A stretch of DNA of 40,472 bases from Clostridia bacterium (GTDB lineage: Bacteria > Bacillota > Clostridia > Oscillospirales > Oscillospiraceae). Positions 6,504 through 14,226 of the stretch are shown here, in pieces (the first letter of the stretch is position 1; every line of letters begins with the position of its first letter). Below the pieces are notes generated by a model, which saw only the letters and a program-made list of their open reading frames with translations, did no database searches and had not been told where the DNA came from. The translations under genes and the position numbers were made by a program. Location of the stretch: NCBI GenBank assembly GCA_021153265.1, contig JAGKTU010000005.1, forward strand, positions 1-40,472, read 5' to 3'.

Positions 6504-7379
6504 TTAACCCTTGACGGAGCCGCTCATAGCTTCCTGATAGAAGCGCTGAGTGATCATGTACAGAGTAGCGATGGGGATGGAGATCAGAACTGCACCGGCA
6601 CAGAAGCGGGTGAAGTAGTGATAGACCAGTTCCTTTTCCAGCATGCTCCACAGACCGATGGAAACGGTATAGTACTGGGGATTTGCACGGACGATGACCT
6701 TAGCAAAGATGAAGTCAACCCAGGGACCCATGAAGGAAGTGATCAGCTGATACACGATCATGGGCTTGCACATGGGAAGGGTGATCTTGGTGAAGGTCTG
6801 GAACTTAGTAGCACCATCGAGGTATGCGGCCTCATCCAGAGCCTTCGGAATGGTATCCATATAGCCCTTCATGATGTAGAAGCCGGTACCGGAACCTGCG
6901 GAGTAGCAGATGATCAGAGCCAACGGCAGCTTAGCACCTTCGGTCAGACCCATAGCCTTCAGCAGGAAGTAGGTTGCGACCATGGACATAAAGCCAGGGA
7001 ACATGGTAATGATCATAGCCATGTTCATATAGGGCTTACGGAACTTAAACTTCAGACGGCTGGTGCAGTATGCCACGCTCAGAACCAGGAATGTGCTGAT
7101 CAGGCAGGAGCAGCAGGCGATCACGAAGGTGTTCATGAACATCCGGGGGAAGTTCAGATGGGTGAAGTCCGTAAACAGCAGCTTATAGTTGTTCAGAGTC
7201 CAGTCGGTAGGCAGGAAAGTACGGATGTACTGACCCTGCGTAGCGCGGAAGCTGTGAGCAGCAACCCAGAACAGAGGAATGAGCCAAATAAAACACATGA
7301 CAGCCAGAAAGACATGAACAATAACATCAGTTGCAATTCTCTTCCGGCGTGCGCTCGCATTCGTTAAATTCTTAGCCAT
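6504..7379 (-). CDS. malG: Maltodextrin-type ABC transporter permease (MalG-like)
   Basis: A 291-residue inner-membrane permease with six predicted membrane helices. The EAA loop that docks the ATPase is visible as EAAYLDGATKFQTFTKITLP (about residues 180-200), and the protein ends in the short MSGSVKG tail typical of MalG (family members end close to GAVKG). The start ATG overlaps the malF stop by one base (TAATG), giving tight coupling. With MalF it forms the channel for oligosaccharide import. The operon has no ATP-binding subunit; in Firmicutes a shared MsmX/MalK-type ATPase encoded elsewhere usually serves such transporters. Glucan specificity is inferred from the adjacent amylase. Confidence 0.92.
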   Translation of the reverse strand: MAKNLTNASARRKRIATDVIVHVFLAVMCFIWLIPLFWVAAHSFRATQGQYIRTFLPTDWTLNNYKLLFTDFTHLNFPRMFMNTFVIACCSCLISTFLVLSVAYCTSRLKFKFRKPYMNMAMIITMFPGFMSMVATYFLLKAMGLTEGAKLPLALIICYSAGSGTGFYIMKGYMDTIPKALDEAAYLDGATKFQTFTKITLPMCKPMIVYQLITSFMGPWVDFIFAKVIVRANPQYYTVSIGLWSMLEKELVYHYFTRFCAGAVLISIPIATLYMITQRFYQEAMSGSVKG

Positions 7380-8833
7380 TATTTGAAGCCCTCCTCATCT
7401 TTGTAGGAGCCGGAGCTGCGGTAGGTAATCAGAGAAACAGAAGCCAGCACAATGAACGTCAAGATACCGATGACCGCACCGATGTTGTAGTCCTTCATAT
7501 CAACAGACAGCTTGTACAGCCAGGTGACCAGCAGGTCAGTCTCACCAGCGGAGTTACCGGTGACGGTGGGGTTACCACCGGACAGCAGGTAGATGACACC
7601 GAAGTTGTTGATGTTGCCGGTGAAGGAGGTGATCATGTAGGGAGTCATGACGAAGATCATGTAAGGCAGGGTGATATTCATGAACTGCTGCAGGGGATTT
7701 GCACCGTCGATACGGGCAGCTTCGTACAGATCTGCAGGAATGTTCTTCAGAATACCGGTAACCTGCATGATGGTATAGGGAATACCAACCCACAGGTTGA
7801 TGATAATAACCGTGCAGCGGGCAAAGGTTCTGTCAGACAGGAAAGGAATATACTTTCTCGGTCCAATCACATTACCGATGAACGGCAGTGCATCCTTAAT
7901 CCACTCAACCCAACCGGCTTCGATCATCATACGGTTCAGAATACCGTCGTCGCCCAGCATGGAGCGCATCAGCAGCAGGGACACGAACTGAGGAACTGCG
8001 ATGGTGACAGACAGGCAGCCTCTCCAGAAGTCCTTCAGACGGGTGGTCTTTCTGTTGATGATCATAGCAACGAAAGTACCCATGAAGAAGTTCAGGAAGG
8101 TTGCAAAGAAAGCCCAAACCAGAGTCCAGCCCAGAACAGACCAGAACTGCTTACCGATGGTAGAGTTGAAGCTAAGGATATTCAGGAAGTTATCGAAACC
8201 AACCCAGGCAAAGTTGTTGTCCAGATGGTTACGGTCGTAGTCAGTGAAGGCCATGCACATCATGTAGATGAGCGGCAGCAGGGTAAATACAAAAATACCG
8301 ACAATAGGAGGAGTCATCAGCAGGTTATGGATCTTGCTGTCAAACAGATCCTTAACATCGTCAATAAAGGAATTGACGCGCTTGCCGGCCTTCTTGAGGA
8401 ATTGAGCGCGGTAACCGCTGGTAACAGACATGCGCCATACGAAAATGAACACAGCGCACAGAGCAAGCGTAGTAACCGCGTACAGCAGAGTGATGTGAGA
8501 ATACTCACCGGTTTCGGTATAGCCCTCAATGACCTCACCCAGGATGGGGTGATTAATCACATTGGGGGTACGTTCCTTCTGAGCCAGAGGGAACAGATTC
8601 TTCACCCAGTACATGCCACCCTTGGGGTTGATAAACATGAACCAGATGAAAACAGCCTCGATTGCCAGGAAAATGAAGCCCTTTACGAACTGCATGCTCG
8701 CAAAGTTGCCGAAGCCCATCACAAGGCAAGAAATCCAAGCGATGGGACCACCGTTACGGATCGCGCTCAGAAGAGAAAAACTCTCCTTGCCGTTCACGCG
8801 CCGAGCGGCCTTTTTTGCCAGTTGGTTGGACAC
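7379..8833 (-). CDS. malF: Maltodextrin-type ABC transporter permease (MalF-like) with extra N-terminal membrane region
   Basis: A 484-residue permease. The C-terminal 300 residues are the transport domain, with the EAA loop EAARIDGANPLQQFMNITLP and a conserved SFTGNINNFGVIYLLSGG segment seen in MalF. Residues about 25-145 add further membrane helices (MGFGNFASMQFVKGFIFLAIEAVFIW) separated by a soluble part, longer than simple sugar permeases and typical of Gram-positive MalF. The start is GTG at 8833, preceded by GAAGGGGGA. It is separated from malE by a strong hairpin. Partner of MalG in cytoplasmic-membrane import of maltooligosaccharides; substrate inferred from the amylase. Confidence 0.92.
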   Translation of the reverse strand: MSNQLAKKAARRVNGKESFSLLSAIRNGGPIAWISCLVMGFGNFASMQFVKGFIFLAIEAVFIWFMFINPKGGMYWVKNLFPLAQKERTPNVINHPILGEVIEGYTETGEYSHITLLYAVTTLALCAVFIFVWRMSVTSGYRAQFLKKAGKRVNSFIDDVKDLFDSKIHNLLMTPPIVGIFVFTLLPLIYMMCMAFTDYDRNHLDNNFAWVGFDNFLNILSFNSTIGKQFWSVLGWTLVWAFFATFLNFFMGTFVAMIINRKTTRLKDFWRGCLSVTIAVPQFVSLLLMRSMLGDDGILNRMMIEAGWVEWIKDALPFIGNVIGPRKYIPFLSDRTFARCTVIIINLWVGIPYTIMQVTGILKNIPADLYEAARIDGANPLQQFMNITLPYMIFVMTPYMITSFTGNINNFGVIYLLSGGNPTVTGNSAGETDLLVTWLYKLSVDMKDYNIGAVIGILTFIVLASVSLITYRSSGSYKDEEGFK

Positions 8834-8861
8834 TATTTCGTCCCCCTTCGCGTAAATGTAA

Positions 8862-8900
8862 AGAAAAATGGCGGCGGCCAGTATATACCGGCCGCCGCCG
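8862..8900 (-). terminator. Intercistronic terminator/attenuator between malE and malF
   Basis: A perfect 10-bp GC-rich stem (8870-8879 with 8890-8899) with a 10-base loop is followed on the minus strand by ATTTTTCTTT. It can end most transcripts after malE and let a fraction continue into malFG-amylase, explaining excess binding protein. Confidence 0.75.
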
Positions 8901-8941
8901 CGACACCTAGATAATCAAGCGGTTTGATTTCTGATTGAGAA

Positions 8942-10204
8942 TTAGCCCTCGTTCAGGATGGTGTTGAAGGCCTCGGTCTTCTCCTTAGCGTTCTCGTGAG
9001 TGACAGCGCCGGAGATGATCTCGTTAGCCAGGTTGGTAGCGTTGGACCACCAGATGCCCATCTCGGGGATGGTGGGCTGAACAGCAGCGGAGTTGTTCAG
9101 GCAGTTCATCTGGGCCAGAGCAACGGGATCGTTGGCAATAGCGTCAGCCAGAGAAGCATCGCAGGGGATGACACCGCGCATCTCGTAACGCAGCTTCTGA
9201 CCCTCAGCGGAGCCCAGGTACATAGCCAGCAGGTAAGCAGCGACCATGTTGTCGGAGTTGGGGTTAACACCGATAGCCTTGGAGCCAGCGAAAGCGCGCA
9301 GCTGCTTAGCCTGGCCGTCGATGGTGATGCAGGGCAGCTGAGCAGCACCGAAGTTCTCGCCCAGAGCTTCCTTAACCAGAGCAGCTTCCCAGTCGCCGGA
9401 CACGAATGCCTTGATGGAGCCGTCCTGGATGCCAGCCAGACCGTTCTGGCCGTCATCGGAGACGAAGTTGGGGTTCTTAACCAGGTCAACCAGGTAGTTG
9501 GTGACAGCAACAGCGTTCTCGCCGCCGAAGTCGAAGCCCTGAGCAGCATCGTTGCCGTTGGGTCCGAACATGGTGCAGCCGTTAGCGAAGTAGAAAGCCT
9601 GAGTGTACCAGCTGTTGTTCAGACGGAAAGCAACCTTGCCCTTCTCCAGCATGGTCTCCAGGGACTTGATGTCGTCAGCGGAGAAGACGGACTTGTCGTA
9701 GTACAGCCACCAGGTGTTGCCGGTGTAGGGGATGCCGTAGACGTTCTTGCCGTAGGTGACGGAGCTCAGCATGGTCTCGGAAGCGCCAGCCTTAACCTGC
9801 TCCAGAACGTTGCCGGTGATGGGGGCCAGAGCGTCGGCCTCAACCAGCTCACCCAGCTGGTCGTTAGCGAACATGTAAACGTCAGCGCCAGCCTCGACGT
9901 CGCCGGTGATCATGTTCTTAGCGTCAGCCTCGGAGACAGCAGCGAAATCCCATTTGATGATGTACTCGGGGTGAGCCTTTGCAAAGTTGTCGCACATAGT
10001 CTTCAGCCAGGGGGTCTCCTCGGACTGATCCTCAGCGGGGGCCCAAACGGTCAGGGCGACCTCTTCAGGCTCAGCGGGGGTAGCGGGTACGGTGGTGGTG
10101 TTAGTGCCTTCGTTGGTCTTGTCGCCAGCGGGAGTTTCAGCGCAAGCAGCGAACAGGCCCAGAACCATCACGCAAGCCAGCAGCAGTGCAATGATCTTCT
10201 TCAT
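8942..10204 (-). CDS. malE: Extracellular maltodextrin-type solute-binding lipoprotein (MalE-like)
   Basis: A 420-residue family 1 solute-binding protein. It has a lipoprotein signal with FAAC (Cys21), a Thr/Pro-rich tether, then the two-lobe binding domain: VALTVWAPAED at the start of lobe 1, ADVYMFANDQLGELVEADALAPI typical of MalE, and GIPYTGNTWWLYYDKSVF around the ligand cleft with several aromatic residues suited to sugar stacking. The C-terminus carries IWWSNATNLANEIISG, also MalE-like. It captures malto-oligosaccharides and delivers them to MalFG. Codon use is extremely biased, implying very high expression. AGGAGG precedes ATG 10204. First gene of the operon, under a consensus promoter and LacI-type operator. 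Confidence 0.93.
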   Translation of the reverse strand: MKKIIALLLACVMVLGLFAACAETPAGDKTNEGTNTTTVPATPAEPEEVALTVWAPAEDQSEETPWLKTMCDNFAKAHPEYIIKWDFAAVSEADAKNMITGDVEAGADVYMFANDQLGELVEADALAPITGNVLEQVKAGASETMLSSVTYGKNVYGIPYTGNTWWLYYDKSVFSADDIKSLETMLEKGKVAFRLNNSWYTQAFYFANGCTMFGPNGNDAAQGFDFGGENAVAVTNYLVDLVKNPNFVSDDGQNGLAGIQDGSIKAFVSGDWEAALVKEALGENFGAAQLPCITIDGQAKQLRAFAGSKAIGVNPNSDNMVAAYLLAMYLGSAEGQKLRYEMRGVIPCDASLADAIANDPVALAQMNCLNNSAAVQPTIPEMGIWWSNATNLANEIISGAVTHENAKEKTEAFNTILNEG

Positions 10205-10328
10205 TTTGTTTCCTCCTATGTTTTGTTTTGAATATATGCAATCACAGCGAATATTGCTGTAAGAGCCGCAGGCAATTTCCCTCCAAATCGGAAAGAATCA
10301 GATTCCATATTCAGTTGTAATGCTACGA

Positions 10329-10344
10329 ATTGAAACGTTTTCAT
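10329..10344 (-). promoter_or_regulatory. LacI-family / cre-like operator downstream of the malE start site
   Basis: On the minus strand ATGAAAACGTTTCAAT has the central AAACGTTT core of LacI-family operators and resembles a cre site with two mismatches. It covers about +6 to +21 of the predicted transcript, a classic repressor position (MalR-like or CcpA). Confidence 0.5.
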
Positions 10345-10356
10345 AGCAGTAAGCAC

Positions 10357-10386
10357 AGTATATCACCTATGGTGACGAACCGTCAA
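10357..10386 (-). promoter_or_regulatory. Promoter of the malE operon
   Basis: On the minus strand TTGACG (10386-10381), an 18-base spacer and TATACT (10362-10357). Transcription should begin near 10350, immediately before the LacI-type operator. Confidence 0.75.
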
Positions 10387-10507
10387 CGGTACATTCTGCC
10401 AAAAACAGACCTGTGTTTTTGTGCACTATTCACAAAGCGTCATTTTTTAACAAATTGTTAAGTCTATTTATATAGGTTAATCGTTTAACGTTGTAAAATT
10501 AATATCA

Positions 10508-10536
10508 TTGTTTTTTTGTATTTTTTGTGATAAAAT
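10508..10536 (+). promoter_or_regulatory. Promoter of rlmH
   Basis: TTGTTT (10508-10513), a 17-base spacer and TAAAAT (10531-10536) in an A+T-rich region, 23 bases before the start codon. Confidence 0.55.
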
Positions 10537-10559
10537 GCTTATAAATCGGAGGTGTCATC

Positions 10560-11042
10560 ATGTTTGAAATTACATTGATCACAATGGGTAAATTGAAGGA
10601 AAAATTCTACATTTCCGCTGCTGCGGAATACGTAAAACGTCTCGGTGCCTATTGCCGTTTTCAGCTTTTGGAGCTGCCTGAAGTACGTCTGCCCGATGCC
10701 CCCTCCCCTGCTGAAATCCAGGCAGGTCTGGAGAAGGAAGCTGACGTGATTCTATCTAAAATTCCAAAAGGAGCATGGTTCTGCGTCTTAACCCCGGAAG
10801 GCAAGCTGCTTTCCAGCGACGCTCTGGCAGACAAATTAAAGGATGTAAAGGTTTCAGGTAAGTCCAGCGTCTGTTTCCTCATCGGCTCCTCCTATGGTAT
10901 GGCACCGCGTATTAAGGATAAGGCCGATTTCCGTCTTTCCATGAGTCCCATGACCTTCCCCCACCATCTGGCCCGTGTCATGGTTCTGGAGCAGATTTAT
11001 CGTGCCGAAGCCATTCAGGCCGGAAGCAAGTATCATAAGTAA
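10560..11042 (+). CDS. rlmH: 23S rRNA (pseudouridine1915-N3)-methyltransferase RlmH
   Basis: A 160-residue SPOUT-class methyltransferase of normal RlmH length (about 155-160). The C-terminal knot is visible: VCFLIGSSYGMAPRIKDKAD for S-adenosylmethionine binding and the family signature MTFPHHLARVMVLEQIYRAEAI ending in KYHK. RlmH methylates pseudouridine 1915 in helix 69 of 23S rRNA on assembled 70S ribosomes. CGGAGGTG precedes ATG 10560. The gene is flanked by its own promoter and a strong terminator, so it is monocistronic. The usual IGG in the SAM loop is IGS here, a mild variation. Confidence 0.96.
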   Translation: MFEITLITMGKLKEKFYISAAAEYVKRLGAYCRFQLLELPEVRLPDAPSPAEIQAGLEKEADVILSKIPKGAWFCVLTPEGKLLSSDALADKLKDVKVSGKSSVCFLIGSSYGMAPRIKDKADFRLSMSPMTFPHHLARVMVLEQIYRAEAIQAGSKYHK

Positions 11043-11044
11043 TT

Positions 11045-11080
11045 TTTGGCTGCGTTTTTCCGCAGCCAAATTTATTTTTT
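11045..11080 (+). terminator. Intrinsic terminator after rlmH
   Basis: TTTGGCTGCG pairs with CGCAGCCAAA around a TTTTTC loop, followed by TTTATTTTTT. Confidence 0.9.
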
Positions 11081-11083
11081 GAA

Positions 11084-11117
11084 ATACCTTGACAGGTTAG
11101 GTATCTCGTGTTATTAT
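11084..11117 (+). promoter_or_regulatory. Promoter of the PadR operon with overlapping inverted repeat (likely PadR operator)
   Basis: TTGACA (11089-11094), a 17-base spacer and TATTAT (11112-11117) are near-consensus. ATACCT (11084-11089) and AGGTAT (11099-11104) form a perfect inverted repeat spanning the -35 box, and ACCT-TGAC-AGGT is nested inside it. Position and symmetry suit autorepression by the PadR protein encoded next. Confidence 0.65.
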
Positions 11118-11140
11118 ATCGCCACAAAGGAGGGATGTGT

Positions 11141-11473
11141 ATGTCCATCGCCGGCGATCTGATCCGGGGCCATACCGATGCCATCATCCTGGCCCGGCTA
11201 TTACGGTCCGACAGCTACGGCTACGAAATCAACAAAATGATATCCAATCTGTCCTCCGGGCGTTTTGAACTTAAGGAGGCAACACTGTACACCGCGTTCA
11301 AGCGGCTCGAGGAAGCAGGCTTCATCGCTTCCTACTGGGGCAGCAGCGGCGCAGGTGCCAGACGGCGTTATTACGCCATCACCCCCGCAGGCAAGGAAGC
11401 CTGCCACCAGCTGATGCTGGAATGGAAAGAAACAAAAGAGATTATGGATCAGCTTTTGATCACGGAGGAGTAA
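11141..11473 (+). CDS. PadR family transcriptional regulator
   Basis: A 110-residue winged-helix protein of PadR type. Family features are ILARLLRSDSYGYEINKMI near the N-terminus, ELKEATLYTAFKRLEEAGFI for the recognition helix, and ARRRYYAITPAGKEA for the wing, followed by a C-terminal dimerisation helix. It probably represses its own operon in response to envelope or antimicrobial stress, as PadR regulators paired with DUF1700 and DUF4097 genes are thought to do. ATG 11141 follows AAAGGAGGG at proper spacing; an ATG at 11135 is also in frame. Its stop lies 2 bases before the next start. The inducing signal cannot be read from the sequence. Confidence 0.93.
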   Translation: MSIAGDLIRGHTDAIILARLLRSDSYGYEINKMISNLSSGRFELKEATLYTAFKRLEEAGFIASYWGSSGAGARRRYYAITPAGKEACHQLMLEWKETKEIMDQLLITEE

Positions 11474-11475
11474 TT

Positions 11476-12120
11476 ATGAGAGAGCAACTAATCCAATATG
11501 TCAACCTTCTTTTCGCCGGTGTTGCCGACGCCGACGAAATCAAGCAGGAGATTCTGCAGAACACCCTGGACCGTTATGACGATCTGATGGATCAGGGAAA
11601 AACCCCGGAGGCCGCCTACCGTCTGGCCATCTCCGGTATCGGCGACATCAACGAAATTCTCAGCAGCGCCACCGCCACCGATATTCCCCAGGCAACTCCC
11701 CAGCCCCAGCAGAACAATGTTATCGGCAAGCTGGAGTCTATCGGAAGTAAGGCATTAAAGGCCTGTGCCATTGCCCTGTACATACTCTGCCCCATTCCTG
11801 TGATCGTCATGGCGATGATCGGTATGGAAACCCTCGGACTGTGTGGCACCCTGGGTATGGTTGCCATTGCCACAGTGATGCTGGTCCTGAGCCGCGGAGA
11901 CAACGGTTCTAAGCAGGAAACAACCAAGAACAATACCGAAGCCCCCGAAACGGAGCTGAAAAAGAGCGTACGCAGTCTGATCGGCGCCATCGGCTTTGCC
12001 GTCTACATGATCGTCAGTTTCACCACCGGCGCATGGCACATCACATGGCTGATCTTCCCCATCCTGGGCGCTGTCCGGGGTCTGGTTTTTGCAATTATGG
12101 ATTTAAAGGAGAATAATTAA
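11476..12120 (+). CDS. DUF1700-like membrane protein with N-terminal permease-prefix domain
   Basis: A 214-residue protein. The first 60 residues (MREQLIQYVNLLFAGV, then EIKQEILQNTLDRYDDLMDQGKTPEAAY) are the helical permease-prefix/DUF1700 domain. A Pro/Gln-rich linker follows, then two hydrophobic hairpins at about residues 95-140 and 170-205 (four predicted membrane helices), separated by a charged loop. Such proteins lie between PadR regulators and DUF4097 proteins in many Firmicutes and probably act in membrane signalling, though no activity is established. ATG 11476 follows CACGGAGGAG. It ends 1 base before the next gene, so the operon is tight. Confidence 0.82.
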   Translation: MREQLIQYVNLLFAGVADADEIKQEILQNTLDRYDDLMDQGKTPEAAYRLAISGIGDINEILSSATATDIPQATPQPQQNNVIGKLESIGSKALKACAIALYILCPIPVIVMAMIGMETLGLCGTLGMVAIATVMLVLSRGDNGSKQETTKNNTEAPETELKKSVRSLIGAIGFAVYMIVSFTTGAWHITWLIFPILGAVRGLVFAIMDLKENN

Positions 12121-12121
12121 C

Positions 12122-13018
12122 ATGAAAGGCAACGCAATTGCACGTATTATTATTTATAGTATCCTCATTCTGGTTCTAATCGGCATTCTCGTAGTCGCTC
12201 TGGGCGCAAACAATTATTTTAAATTCGGCACTTCCGGCGGCACTCCCGTGGTCGGCAGCATGAACGTAGACGAATCCGACGTCCGCAATCTGGAGATCAA
12301 TTGGGCCTCCGGCAATATCACCATCATCCGCGATGACATTGACGAGATTCTGGTAGAAGAGATCGCCAACGGCGAAATCAAGGATCCCATGACCTACAAC
12401 CTCAGAGGAAACACCCTGCAGATCAACTACGCCGAGGGCAATGTCCGCATTGGCTTCGGTTCCCTCCAGAAAAAGGACCTGAACATCACCGTCCCCATGG
12501 ACTGGAGCTGCGGCGACCTGATCATCAACTCTGCTTCCACGGACGTTGAGATCCGGGAGATTGCTGCTGACCAACTGGAGCTGAACACCGCCTCCAGTAA
12601 CTGCACGATCACCAACAGCACCATCGGAAATCTGGAACTGAACGGTGCTTCCTGTGATCTGAACTACTCCGGTTCTCTGAATTCTCTGACCTGTGACGGC
12701 GCATCCGCCAACATCACCGCCGTCTTCACCAACGTCCCCCGTTCCATCGAGCTGGACGGTGCTTCTGCCGATCTGGACATTACCCTCCCCTCCGACTGCG
12801 GCTACGAGATTGATATGGACGGAGTCAGCAACCGCTGCACCTCTGAGTTCACCACCTCCAAAGGCAGCCACAGCTATGGTAACGGCGCATGTAAGATCAC
12901 CATTGACGGTGTGTCCGCTACCGTCCACATCCGCAATGGCGGTCATCGCCACACCGAGGACTGCAGCACGCCAAACAGCAATTGCCCCGACAATTCCCAT
13001 TCCGGCAATCATCATTGA
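12122..13018 (+). CDS. DUF4097-family membrane-anchored beta-repeat protein with His/Cys-rich tail
   Basis: A 298-residue protein with one membrane segment (residues about 8-28) and a long outside domain of repeated short beta strands. Phrases such as NLEINWASGNITI, LIINSASTDVEI, LELNTASSNCTI, LELNGASCDLNY and SIELDGASADLDI repeat about every 18-20 residues, the right-handed beta-helix pattern of DUF4097. The last 26 residues contain five His and two Cys (GGHRHTEDC, then HSGNHH), an unusual potential metal-binding tail. It is the third gene of the PadR operon and ends at a strong terminator. The family is thought to sense or respond to envelope stress; function here is inferred. Confidence 0.88.
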   Translation: MKGNAIARIIIYSILILVLIGILVVALGANNYFKFGTSGGTPVVGSMNVDESDVRNLEINWASGNITIIRDDIDEILVEEIANGEIKDPMTYNLRGNTLQINYAEGNVRIGFGSLQKKDLNITVPMDWSCGDLIINSASTDVEIREIAADQLELNTASSNCTITNSTIGNLELNGASCDLNYSGSLNSLTCDGASANITAVFTNVPRSIELDGASADLDITLPSDCGYEIDMDGVSNRCTSEFTTSKGSHSYGNGACKITIDGVSATVHIRNGGHRHTEDCSTPNSNCPDNSHSGNHH

Positions 13019-13025
13019 TAGCACT

Positions 13026-13060
13026 GAGAGCCAGCCCGTGGGGCTGGCTCTCATTTTTCT
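13026..13060 (+). terminator. Terminator of the PadR operon
   Basis: A perfect 12-bp stem (13026-13037 with 13041-13052) and a GTG loop, followed by ATTTTTCTT. The T-run touches the end of the convergent rsmE gene. Confidence 0.9.
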
Positions 13061-13791
13061 TAAAACTCGCCGGACGCATACATCACCGCGGACAGCGCGC
13101 ACAGCGGCGCGGTCTCGCAGCGCAGAATCCGTTTGCCGAGAGTGCAGACCTGTAAGCCTGCAGCCCGGGCTTTCTCCACTTCCGAAACTTCCAATCCGCC
13201 CTCCGGGCCGGTCAGCAGACTCACAGTTCGATACTCCCCTGCTTCCAGCGCCATGCGCAGGGTTACTGCCTGCTCATTTTCGTAGAACATCAAAGCCTTG
13301 TCAGCCTGTGCCGCCCGTTCCAGCACCGCCTGAAAGCTCGGCAGCACCAAAACCTCCGGGATACAGCCCCGTCCGGACTGTTCCGCTGCGGAAGATGCGA
13401 TTTTCTGCCACCGCTCCAGCTTCTTTTTCAGACTCTTTTCGTCTGGTTTGGAAACACACCGTGCAGAGGGAAACGCCACGATCTCGCAGGCACCCAGTTC
13501 CGTAGCCTTCTGGATCACATGCTCCAGCTTGTCCGCCTTGGGAAAGGCCATGTAAACACTGACACGCACCTTTGCCTCCGTCTGGGATTCCCGGCGCTCG
13601 AGAACTTCCAGCACCACTTCACTGGGCTGAGCATCTACGATTTTACAGATGCATTCCTGCCCCTGTCCATCGCAGACCAGCACCTCCTCGCCGGCCTTCA
13701 GCCGCAGAACCTTGGCATGCTGGGCATTTTCTCCCACAAGATACAGTTCGTCCCCGGAAAATTCCTGAGGGCTGACAAAAAATCGAACCAT
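13060..13791 (-). CDS. rsmE: 16S rRNA (uridine1498-N3)-methyltransferase RsmE
   Basis: A 243-residue protein: an N-terminal PUA-like RNA-binding domain (MVRFFVSPQEF, then HAKVLRLKAGEEVLVCDGQG) and a C-terminal SPOUT domain with the SAM-knot signatures LLTGPEGGLEVSEVEKA and LGKRILRCETAPLCALSAV. RsmE methylates U1498 in helix 44 of 16S rRNA. ATG 13791 is chosen because GGAGG precedes it 8 bases upstream and gives the normal family start; an in-frame ATG at 13809 has only a weak site. A promoter lies upstream. In many Firmicutes rsmE follows prmA, which is absent here. Confidence 0.95.
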   Translation of the reverse strand: MVRFFVSPQEFSGDELYLVGENAQHAKVLRLKAGEEVLVCDGQGQECICKIVDAQPSEVVLEVLERRESQTEAKVRVSVYMAFPKADKLEHVIQKATELGACEIVAFPSARCVSKPDEKSLKKKLERWQKIASSAAEQSGRGCIPEVLVLPSFQAVLERAAQADKALMFYENEQAVTLRMALEAGEYRTVSLLTGPEGGLEVSEVEKARAAGLQVCTLGKRILRCETAPLCALSAVMYASGEF

Positions 13792-13817
13792 TTCTCTTTC
13801 CTCCGACATTTTTCTCT

Positions 13818-13846
13818 AGTTTACCAAAGGAATCCGCTATTGGCAA
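13818..13846 (-). promoter_or_regulatory. Promoter of rsmE
   Basis: On the minus strand TTGCCA (13846-13841), a 17-base spacer and TAAACT (13823-13818), 27 bases before ATG 13791. Confidence 0.6.
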
Positions 13847-13866
13847 GGGTTTTGCAGAAAAAGTTA

Positions 13867-13895
13867 TTGACAAATTTAGGACCAGCAGTTATAAT
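13867..13895 (+). promoter_or_regulatory. Perfect consensus promoter of the tRNA-Leu gene
   Basis: TTGACA (13867-13872), a 17-base spacer and TATAAT (13890-13895) match the sigma-A consensus exactly; transcription should begin near 13902, six bases before the mature tRNA. Confidence 0.9.
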
Positions 13896-13907
13896 ACATA
13901 AGCACTT

Positions 13908-13990
13908 GCGAGAGTGTTGGAATGGTAGACAAGCACGTTTGAGGTGCGTGTGGTTACGCCGTGTGGGTTCGAGTCCCATCTCTCGCACCA
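13908..13990 (+). tRNA. tRNA-Leu (anticodon GAG)
   Basis: A class II tRNA of 83 bases with encoded CCA. The acceptor stem GCGAGAG pairs with CTCTCGC, the anticodon stem CACGT pairs with GCGTG around TT-GAG-GT (anticodon 13941-13943), there is a long variable arm (TGTGGTTACGCC), and the T arm is GTGGG-TTCGAGT-CCCAT. It reads CUC and CUU leucine codons. It has its own promoter and terminator. Confidence 0.96.
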
Positions 13991-14027
13991 AAAAAGACAC
14001 CACCCTTTTGGGTGGTGTCTTTTTTTG
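13991..14027 (+). terminator. Intrinsic terminator after tRNA-Leu
   Basis: AAAAAGACACCACCC pairs with GGGTGGTGTCTTTTT around a four-T loop, with a further T-run to 14027. Confidence 0.93.
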
Positions 14028-14159
14028 TATCTTAGGCCGCGTGAGAGTCCTTCAAAGCACGATCGGCAACTGTTTTTGTAATGACATCCATTCCCTTCTG
14101 AACGGGTACAGCATTTCAATATTTCACTAATTTTCCATTGTTTGTTAACAGAATCGTTA

Positions 14160-14188
14160 TTGCATTTTACGACATGAAATTATATATT
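14160..14188 (+). promoter_or_regulatory. Promoter of the Cys-motif protein / radical SAM pair
   Basis: TTGCAT (14160-14165), a 17-base spacer and TATATT (14183-14188). It is the only good match in the A+T-rich leader, 38 bases before ATG 14227. Confidence 0.6.
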
Positions 14189-14226
14189 AGAAACATACGA
14201 TAAAGCACCGCGAAAGGGGCATATTT

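Larger units (their letters stand above)
10205..10559. other. Divergent intergenic region between malE and rlmH
   Basis: These 355 bases hold no gene. They contain the malE promoter, a LacI-type operator and a malE leader of about 145 bases, including a small hairpin (10244-10248 with 10256-10260), plus the rlmH promoter in a very A+T-rich stretch (10430-10550). Confidence 0.8.

Noticed and set aside
14028..14159. Gap between the tRNA terminator and the Cys-motif gene promoter checked for an sRNA or leader
   Set aside because: Apart from the promoter at 14160-14188 no hairpin with a T-run or open frame with a ribosome site was seen.
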